A stretch of 18,196 nucleotides of DNA, from NCBI GenBank assembly GCA_964370045.1, contig CAYJGZ010000027.1:1-18196 (forward strand), read 5' to 3'. Origin of the DNA: JAAYCI01 sp964370045 (GTDB taxonomy: Bacteria > Bacillota > Clostridia > Oscillospirales > Ruminococcaceae). Numbering within the stretch: the stretch's first letter is position 1; each line of letters begins with the position of its first letter. Under the pieces are notes generated by a model. The model had not been told where the DNA came from. It saw only the letters and a list, made by a program, of their open reading frames with translations, and did no database searches. Positions 13,171 to 18,196 of this stretch are shown here, one piece after another. The translations under genes were made by a program, and so were the position numbers.

Positions 13171-13881
13171 TTGGGAGACACTGTTAAGCTACAAAAGAAA
13201 ATTGAATTTGTCAACGAGGCTGTGCGCATTGTAAAGGCCGAGGGCGTTGTAAACCTATCTGCCAGAACATTGGCGCAAAGCGCAGGGCTAAACGCTTCCG
13301 CTATTTACACATATTTTCATAATATGCACCATTTGGAAGCGCTTGCGTGCATTGCCATTACCCGTGAATACTTGGCAGAGTTGGAAAAAGGATATGAGGC
13401 TTGCAGCCTGTGGATACAGCGGTATGTCACAATGTGGGAGCTTTTTTTGAAGCACGCTTTTGTTCACCCACAGGAGTTTATACGGGTTTACTACCCCACC
13501 GAAACAGCGGCGTGGACATATAACCTTTACGAGGAATATTTCGGCCTTTTCCCCGAGCAAAGCATTGTGAGCGAGCAGGACATTCTGGCATACTTGCACA
13601 TTGGCAGTGCCCAAAGAGGCTACCACCGTGACCACTATATTCTTTCCAAGGCAGCACGGGAGGGCAGCGTGGAAGAAAACGCAGTGGACTTTGTAGCGCA
13701 TATGAACATTGCATACAGCTACTATATTATAAGGGACATAATAAACGGCAGAGTAGGCGCAGACGACCAAGGGATGTATGAAAAATCCATACAATACATG
13801 TGCAGAACGCTTTTGCCACACACAAAAGAGGAGCACCGCTCGTTTTTGCTGGATAAGATAGCGGACAACGAGCTTTCATAA
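13171..13881 (+). CDS. TetR/AcrR-family transcriptional regulator
   Basis: 236 residues from a TTG at 13171, eight bases after GGAGG (13158-13162). The open frame continues upstream to 13108, but that part is a run of Phe, Tyr and Leu codons with no ribosome site and no match to the family, so I exclude it. The N-terminal helix-turn-helix (~27-50) reads LSARTLAQSAGLNASAIYTY, the standard TetR recognition pattern. The rest (~60-236) is a helical ligand-binding and dimerisation region, variable as usual. The gene converges on the SnoaL/symporter set (stop to stop 90 bases), whose promoter carries a perfect palindrome at 17328-17343; I infer that this protein binds there. A terminator follows directly. 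Confidence 0.9.
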   Translation: MGDTVKLQKKIEFVNEAVRIVKAEGVVNLSARTLAQSAGLNASAIYTYFHNMHHLEALACIAITREYLAELEKGYEACSLWIQRYVTMWELFLKHAFVHPQEFIRVYYPTETAAWTYNLYEEYFGLFPEQSIVSEQDILAYLHIGSAQRGYHRDHYILSKAAREGSVEENAVDFVAHMNIAYSYYIIRDIINGRVGADDQGMYEKSIQYMCRTLLPHTKEEHRSFLLDKIADNELS

Positions 13882-13893
13882 CACAAACAGATA

Positions 13894-13926
13894 AGCCCCC
13901 GGCGCAAAGCCGAGGGCTGTTTTTTT
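13894..13926 (+). terminator. Terminator of the TetR gene
   Basis: AGCCCCCGGC (13894-13903) pairs with GCCGAGGGCT (13909-13918) with one mismatch and a GCAAA loop, followed by GT and six T. It lies 12 bases past the stop codon and may also end transcripts arriving from the opposite strand. Confidence 0.85.
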
Positions 13927-13971
13927 GAAATACGAAAATATGCGGCTTATTTAGATGTAAAGCGGCACTAT

Positions 13972-15006
13972 TTAATATTGTGAATAGAATATTTCAGTTG
14001 TGCGCTCAAACACATCCATGCCTTGCTGTTTCAGCCACCATGCCAAATCAATGAATACCCAGTTTTCCTCAATAAAGCCATCGTAGCAGGAATACACGTC
14101 TACCACCTGCATTTGCACAGCCTCTTTGCCCTCGTTCATGCCCAAGTATCCGCCGCTGTTTCTATTATACAAATTGGGCCAGCCAAACCAGCAGGCAAAG
14201 TTGCCCTCGGCAAAGCGCACCATGTGCCCGTTAAAGCGCATATCCGTAAGCCCATCCGAGAAAGGCCCCTGGTGCTGTTTCATATAGCGAGGAATAGTAT
14301 ACGTGCCACCTATGCCGCAAGAGCCATACCACGCCATATTGGGCGCAAAGGTGCGGCCGTAAATTTCCTCGGGAGTGCCCGTAACGCTTCCGTCGCCGGC
14401 GTCTACCAGGCCACCATTGACCAAATCATCGCACATGCGATTGACTAAGGCCAATGTGTCCTTGCCATCTTGTTCGGGGGCATCCTCAAACAACAGGCCG
14501 TTGTGCCGCTTTGGCCCATAGAACACAAAGTCCTTGCCCGTCATGGGTGCCAAAGGATACACACCCGCCTGAGCCATAAAGCTGATTAAATCCATCAGCA
14601 GTGCTGTTTTAGTCACCTTGCCGTTTTCCACACAGTTGAACTCCGCATACGGAATGTTTACAATTTTGCCCGTAGGGCGTATGCCCAGCCATGTCTCATC
14701 GTGCAGGCCCATAAAGTGCCCCATGGACATAACCCACACTTCGCCGGGGACTATTTGGTTGTCGCCCGCTATAAAAATATCTTGGCGGCGCTCCATGTGC
14801 TTTATTGCCGAGGTCATGGGCTGCCACAGTGTTTTTACCGCGCCGCTTAGCCCGCCCTCAATCTCCCTAAAAGGGTACACACTGCGCATTTCGTAATCTG
14901 CGCTTACATGCGCGGCAAGGGCTTGCTCAATATTTTGCCCCTTGCAGCTTTCCAAAGCTTCAAAATAGTTTAATACCGCTTTTTTTGCCTGACTGAATTT
15001 TCCCAT
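13972..15006 (-). CDS. Protein with two SnoaL-like (NTF2-fold) domains
   Basis: 344 residues from the ATG at 15006, six bases after AAAGGAAGC; the earlier in-frame start at 15024 lacks such a site. The chain looks like two SnoaL/NTF2-type halves, ~1-150 and ~185-344, joined by a linker containing DFVFYGPKRHNGLLFED. Both halves show the alpha-plus-beta pattern and aromatic-rich strands of the fold, for instance WVMSMGHFMGLHDETW in the first and NFACWFGWPNLY in the second. The fold serves polyketide cyclases, ketosteroid isomerases and the bile-acid dehydratase BaiE, so an enzyme acting on a hydrophobic or cyclic small molecule is plausible, but the reaction cannot be read. Third gene after the SnoaL and symporter genes; a hairpin element lies between it and the symporter. 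Confidence 0.8.
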   Translation of the reverse strand: MGKFSQAKKAVLNYFEALESCKGQNIEQALAAHVSADYEMRSVYPFREIEGGLSGAVKTLWQPMTSAIKHMERRQDIFIAGDNQIVPGEVWVMSMGHFMGLHDETWLGIRPTGKIVNIPYAEFNCVENGKVTKTALLMDLISFMAQAGVYPLAPMTGKDFVFYGPKRHNGLLFEDAPEQDGKDTLALVNRMCDDLVNGGLVDAGDGSVTGTPEEIYGRTFAPNMAWYGSCGIGGTYTIPRYMKQHQGPFSDGLTDMRFNGHMVRFAEGNFACWFGWPNLYNRNSGGYLGMNEGKEAVQMQVVDVYSCYDGFIEENWVFIDLAWWLKQQGMDVFERTTEIFYSQY

Positions 15007-15060
15007 TTTTTTGCTTCCTTTCAATGCAATGATATAGTGTATAGTACCGACAAAAGAGCC

Positions 15061-15146
15061 GATTTGGTTTTTTCGGTATAATCCCCCCGCCTAAGGCAGG
15101 GGGATTATACCAGCTTATTCGTGTTTATTATGTGTCCATTCCCGAT
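15061..15146. repeat. Hairpin repeat element, copy B
   Basis: GGTATAATCCCCC (15075-15087) pairs perfectly with GGGGGATTATACC (15099-15111), with a smaller GCC/GGC stem inside. The left flank GATTTGGTTTTTTCGGTATA and the right flank ATGTGTCCATTCCCGATTAT match copy A at 7577-7690. The right end reaches the symporter stop codon (15146-15148). Between two co-directional genes it may act as a transcription or stability punctuation mark. Confidence 0.65.
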
Positions 15147-16732
15147 TATTGAGTAAACAGGAACAAAACTCCAAGCTGCACAAAGAAGAATATTAGCAGA
15201 CCCCATGCGTACTTGTCCATTTTGCCCGGCAGGATGGACACGCCATCCTTGACGGTTTCGCCTGCGTCCATAATGGCTTTGCGCTGGCCCGAAATGGTGT
15301 ACACCACTCTTTCTTCCTTTTCGCCGCCTGTTGCAAGGCTTGCCACATATCCTACAACCACAGCAACCACAACGCCTACCAAGTAGTACCACAGCCAGTT
15401 TATTGTGGTGAAAGACACGCCCCATGTGGCGATAACACCTGCAACAAAGCCTATCATCGTTCCCAAGTCATTGGCTTTTTTAGTAAACATGCCCAGCAGG
15501 AACACCGCTAAAACAGAGCCTGCAACGTAGCCTGCGTATTTTCCCACAGTGGCCAAAATGGAGGCGGTGGTGCCCACAAAGCCCATCAGAACAAACGCAA
15601 TGGTTATAACACCAAAAACTGCGGTAAACATGATACTCACTTTAAGCGGTGTTTCGCCCTTATCCTTGCGAATGTACTTCTCGTAAATATCCTTAACAAA
15701 AACGGTAGTCATGGAGTTGAGCACCGAGTCAATGGAGGACATTGCCGCCGCAAATACCGCCGCAAGCATAAGGCCGAGTATACCCACGGGCAGATGCTCC
15801 AGAACGAAGGTAATCATCACGTTGTTGGAGCTTTCAAATTCTTGGCCCTTGAAGAAGGAGAACATAATTACGCCTATAATCATGAAGATAAACATCATTG
15901 AGTTCATAACTATGCCGCTGGTAAAGATGGAGCGCTTGGCAGCTTTCACCGACTTTGCGGAGAGCATACGCTGCAGCTGGGTTTGGTCTGCAAAGAAGTA
16001 CTGCGCCCACATTGCCGCACCGCCTAAAAGCGTTACCCAAACGCCATTTTCCAGCACAATGTCAAAGGAGAAGTCCAGTGCGTTCAATAGGCCTGCCGCT
16101 TGACCCTCGCTTAGCACCTGCATAAAGCCCATATTCATGCTTTGCAATGCCACAACAACAGTAGCAATAAGGCCAACCCACAAAACAACCATCTGAATGG
16201 CGTCTGTCCAGATAACAGCCTTGATACCGCCCATAATCGTGTACGCAACAACAACCAAAACTATCACCGGAACTATTACCAGCATATCCCATCCGGTCAT
16301 TTGATTGATAATGAGCGAGGGAATAAATATAAAGCCGGAAAGCAGGGTGAGTGCTGTCACCAAGTATCCTACACAAGAAACAATGTGTGATTTGTTGCCA
16401 AAACGCATGGCAACATACTCATAGCAGGAGGTAACCTTTAGGTTATAAAGCATAGGAATGACAAAAGTGCTTGTCACCATTAGAACCAAAGGAATACTAA
16501 ACTGCAACATAAATGCGGTAACGCCGGAGGTATACGCCCAGCCGGGGCCGCCGATAAAGCCGTTTGCGCTGATAGTAGATGCCGCTATTGAGCAGGCCAC
16601 GGGAATCCACGGCATGGAGCGACCGCCCACAAAATAGTCTTCCTGAGTTTTGTTTGTTTTGCTTAGGCGAAAACTCATAAACAACATGCCTAATACGTAT
16701 ATCGCTACAATAATTACATCAATGGTTGACAT
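15146..16732 (-). CDS. Sodium/solute symporter (SSS family, SLC5-like)
   Basis: Takes up a small organic solute with sodium across the cytoplasmic membrane. 528 residues from the ATG at 16732 behind AGGGGTG. The N-terminus shows the family pattern: a first helix followed by TQEDYFVGGRSMPWIPVACS (30-49) and then TISANGFIGGPGWAY, the unwound helix 1 region. About 13 hydrophobic segments follow, including YTIMGGIKAVIWTDAIQ, a highly conserved SSS stretch. The substrate is not predictable at this level; the family carries sugars, acetate, proline, pantothenate and others. It is 61 bases downstream of a SnoaL-like gene and upstream of a double SnoaL-like gene, which suggests that it imports their substrate. 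The very C-terminus ends inside a repeat element. Confidence 0.93.
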   Translation of the reverse strand: MSTIDVIIVAIYVLGMLFMSFRLSKTNKTQEDYFVGGRSMPWIPVACSIAASTISANGFIGGPGWAYTSGVTAFMLQFSIPLVLMVTSTFVIPMLYNLKVTSCYEYVAMRFGNKSHIVSCVGYLVTALTLLSGFIFIPSLIINQMTGWDMLVIVPVIVLVVVAYTIMGGIKAVIWTDAIQMVVLWVGLIATVVVALQSMNMGFMQVLSEGQAAGLLNALDFSFDIVLENGVWVTLLGGAAMWAQYFFADQTQLQRMLSAKSVKAAKRSIFTSGIVMNSMMFIFMIIGVIMFSFFKGQEFESSNNVMITFVLEHLPVGILGLMLAAVFAAAMSSIDSVLNSMTTVFVKDIYEKYIRKDKGETPLKVSIMFTAVFGVITIAFVLMGFVGTTASILATVGKYAGYVAGSVLAVFLLGMFTKKANDLGTMIGFVAGVIATWGVSFTTINWLWYYLVGVVVAVVVGYVASLATGGEKEERVVYTISGQRKAIMDAGETVKDGVSILPGKMDKYAWGLLIFFFVQLGVLFLFTQ

Positions 16733-16793
16733 ATGAACACCCCTTTTTTTAATTCAAGCGCAATTATCAAATAACGCACTTGTGATAAACTTA

Positions 16794-17261
16794 CTACTCG
16801 CTTGTGCACACCGCCTTCATTGCGGCGACATCATAGGTGGACCATTCCTCCACGTATGTCCACTTGCCGTCTACCTTTTGTATAAAGGTATTTGCAATGC
16901 CGAGATTGTTCTCCTTTGTGAGCTTTTTGCCGGTGGGGGGACCAAAGCGGCTGTGGCCCGTGTTTGTGCCAGTGTAGTACCACGGCATGGAAACATGGTA
17001 GCCGTCCTTTGCGTTGCCCTTCCAAATGACATTTAGGATGGTAATTTTTAGGTCGGGGAAGGCACTCAGCCACGCCATGGTGTCTGCGGTAATTGCCTTT
17101 GCCCCCTTCACCTCTGTGCCGTTTGCCCCGTGGATTACAGTATCCTCGGTATAGCAGTCGTAAATTGCGCCCACCATATTATCATCCCAGATTGTTTCGG
17201 TGGTCTCCCGGATAAACGCCTCTACGTCCAGCTCGTCCTGTGCATGAAACTTTTGAAACAC
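16794..17261 (-). CDS. SnoaL-like (NTF2-fold) protein
   Basis: 155 residues from a GTG at 17261, close behind GGGGGAAAG. It is a single SnoaL/NTF2-type domain of ordinary length. The N-terminal helix bundle holds TIWDDNMVGAIYDCYTEDTV, the usual start of SnoaL-like proteins. The later strands include ITILNVIWKG, YHVSMPWYYTGTNTGH and WTYVEEWSTYD. Related proteins are cyclases, isomerases, dehydratases or hydrolases acting on small cyclic compounds; here the reaction is unknown. First gene of the three-gene set, directly downstream of the promoter with a 16-bp palindrome, and therefore probably induced by the pathway's ligand through the TetR regulator. Confidence 0.85.
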   Translation of the reverse strand: MFQKFHAQDELDVEAFIRETTETIWDDNMVGAIYDCYTEDTVIHGANGTEVKGAKAITADTMAWLSAFPDLKITILNVIWKGNAKDGYHVSMPWYYTGTNTGHSRFGPPTGKKLTKENNLGIANTFIQKVDGKWTYVEEWSTYDVAAMKAVCTSE

Positions 17262-17327
17262 GCTCTTTCCCCCATTCTTTCTGTTGCTATCATGTGATGT
17301 GTGTCAAAAGTATGTTAATTTATAAAA

Positions 17328-17385
17328 ATGACAGCGCTGTCATCACGTTATGTCAAATTATACCATATTTCATCTGAATTGTAAA
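17328..17385 (-). promoter_or_regulatory. Promoter of the SnoaL/symporter set with palindromic operator
   Basis: On the minus strand TTTACA (17380-17385) and consensus TATAAT (17357-17362) are 17 bases apart. About seven bases past the expected start lies the perfect 16-bp palindrome ATGACAGCGCTGTCAT (17328-17343), the size and symmetry of a TetR-family operator. A bound dimer there would block transcription. I infer that the TetR encoded at 13171-13881 is the binder. Confidence 0.75.
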
Positions 17386-17440
17386 CATTTTTGTCGTATT
17401 TTACCTGTTGTTTTTTATGTGTCGCCCACAAGCACACAAA

Positions 17441-17476
17441 AAAACACAGCCAAAGCTTTTATTTTGGCTGTGTTTT
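17441..17476. terminator. Bidirectional terminator
   Basis: AAAACACAGCCAAA (17441-17454) pairs with TTTGGCTGTGTTTT (17463-17476), a perfect 14-bp stem with an eight-base loop. Reading leftward it is followed by more T, so it terminates the minus-strand small gene at 17493-17735. Confidence 0.85.
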
Positions 17477-17492
17477 CTAATTTTTATCTGCC

Positions 17493-17735
17493 CTATTCTT
17501 CATCTTCATCTGCACTCATGAACATCTCTTCGGTATCCTGCTGTGCCTTTTTTAGCTTTTCGGTTATGGTTATCAGCGCATCCTTTGTCGCTTCCATGGA
17601 CTTTGTTGTTGCATCCAGCGATTTTGTCGTCGCATCAAGTATGGTGGTGGTCGCTTCCAGCACATCCACCGTCATCGCCGTGCGCCCCGCCAAGTGGTAG
17701 TACATCGCCTTGTAGTCTACTTTTTCACCTGCCAT
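17493..17735 (-). CDS. Small acidic heptad-repeat protein, function unknown
   Basis: 80 residues from the ATG at 17735, preceded by AAAGGAGGCACAAAC; the frame is open to 17807 but only this start has a ribosome site. After MAGEKVDYKAMYYHLAGRTA comes a seven-residue repeat, LEATTTI-LDATTKS-LDATTKS-MEATKDA (residues ~25-52), continuing as a Lys/Gln/Glu helix and ending in an acidic tail ADEDEE. A helical coiled-coil oligomer is likely. Short proteins with a DYKAMYYHL-like start and an AQQ-TEE-like end are, to my memory, seen in clostridial prophages and mobile regions, but I cannot confirm a family. A tRNA gene lies upstream and a strong terminator follows. No clear promoter is seen. Confidence 0.8.
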   Translation of the reverse strand: MAGEKVDYKAMYYHLAGRTAMTVDVLEATTTILDATTKSLDATTKSMEATKDALITITEKLKKAQQDTEEMFMSADEDEE

Positions 17736-17916
17736 GTTTGTGCCTCCTTTTTTAATATCGCCCGCTTTGCGATAATTTTTTTTGCTTTTTCCTGTTTTTT
17801 CGCCCATTTTAAGGGTATAATAATATCTGTGGTATTCTACACCTTGTGATTTTACTGGTATGTCTACCTATTAAAATAAAAATATCGCCGCAAGCCAAAC
17901 ACTGCCCGCGACGATG

Positions 17917-17993
17917 TGGTACGCCCGACTGGATTCGAACCAGCGGCCTTTTGAGTCGGAGTCAAACGCGCTATCCAACTGCGCTACGGGCGC
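17917..17993 (-). tRNA. tRNA-Arg (anticodon CCG)
   Basis: On the minus strand: acceptor GCGCCCG, D-arm GCGC...GCGC, anticodon stem TTTGA/TCAAA with loop CTCCGAC (anticodon CCG, codon CGG), T-arm GCTGG-TTCGAAT-CCAGT, acceptor 3' arm CGGGCGT, discriminator A and an encoded CCA. All four stems close, with G-U at the first acceptor pair and one in the T-stem. Confidence 0.97.
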
Positions 17994-18082
17994 ATATACA
18001 TGGAGCTGTTGACAAGGGCACGCCTGCGCCTACCCTAACAAATCCGGCACAGGGGCGCATATTCGCCCTTTGCCTGTGTGAT

Positions 18083-18111
18083 ATTATATGTTATTTTGTG
18101 CTAAAAAGCAA
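18083..18111 (-). promoter_or_regulatory. Promoter of the tRNA-Arg gene
   Basis: On the minus strand TTGCTT (18106-18111) and consensus TATAAT (18083-18088) are 17 bases apart, about 90 bases before the tRNA 5' end. A small hairpin, GGGCG/CGCCC, lies between at about 18054-18069. Nothing else is seen from 18112 to the window end. Confidence 0.6.
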
Positions 18112-18196
18112 TAGCGGCAAAACGCACCACCGGGTTTTGACTGTAGGATTGTCAAACATATTGGACAGAGAGGCAATAAGAAGCTACAAGAAAAAG

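Overview
The window reads as the chromosome of an anaerobic, low-to-mid GC Firmicute, most likely a clostridium of the Oscillospiraceae/Ruminococcaceae type. Supporting signs are a desulfoferrodoxin-type superoxide reductase, a CsoR-regulated metal pump, a Bacillus/Thermotoga-type DAHP synthase, strong AGGAGG ribosome sites, TTG and GTG starts, and short GC-rich hairpin repeats between genes. The species assignment is inference; no rRNA is present.

Layout, left to right. (1) 1-2572, minus strand: a membrane-anchored HtrA-like serine protease with a cytoplasmic tail that looks like the C-lobe of a protein kinase without catalytic motifs. It is followed by a second gene with a paralogous C-lobe-only domain and a long tail of 21-residue Pro/Gly/Gln repeats, which runs off the window. 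(2) 2748-5459, plus strand: a phenylalanine biosynthesis operon, aroF (DAHP synthase) then pheA (chorismate mutase/prephenate dehydratase/ACT). It is preceded by what looks like a complete ribosome-mediated attenuator: promoter, 38-residue leader peptide with 12 Phe, antiterminator segments, and a 14-bp GAAA-loop terminator. (3) 5613-7544, minus strand: desulfoferrodoxin, a GNAT acetyltransferase and a Ser-rich membrane-anchored exported protein. (4) 7554-7889: intergenic repeats, one hairpin element and a 39-bp tandem repeat. (5) 7937-10373, minus strand: a CsoR-type repressor and a P1B metal ATPase behind a promoter with a CsoR-like operator. (6) 10469-10903: a MITE-like palindromic element with TA ends. 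(7) 11039-12760, minus strand: a membrane PAS-GGDEF diguanylate cyclase. (8) 12781-13011: a structured, non-coding-looking segment of serial hairpins. (9) 13061-17385: a plus-strand TetR regulator converging on a minus-strand three-gene set (SnoaL-like protein, Na+/solute symporter, double SnoaL-like protein) whose promoter carries a perfect 16-bp palindrome. (10) 17441-18111: a small heptad-repeat protein and a tRNA-Arg(CCG), both minus strand.

The two most notable items are the Phe attenuator, because leader-peptide attenuation is uncommon in Firmicutes where T-boxes dominate, and the protease/pseudokinase pair, which looks like a little-described envelope-to-cytoplasm system. The SnoaL/symporter/TetR set looks like an uncharacterised small-molecule uptake and conversion module.
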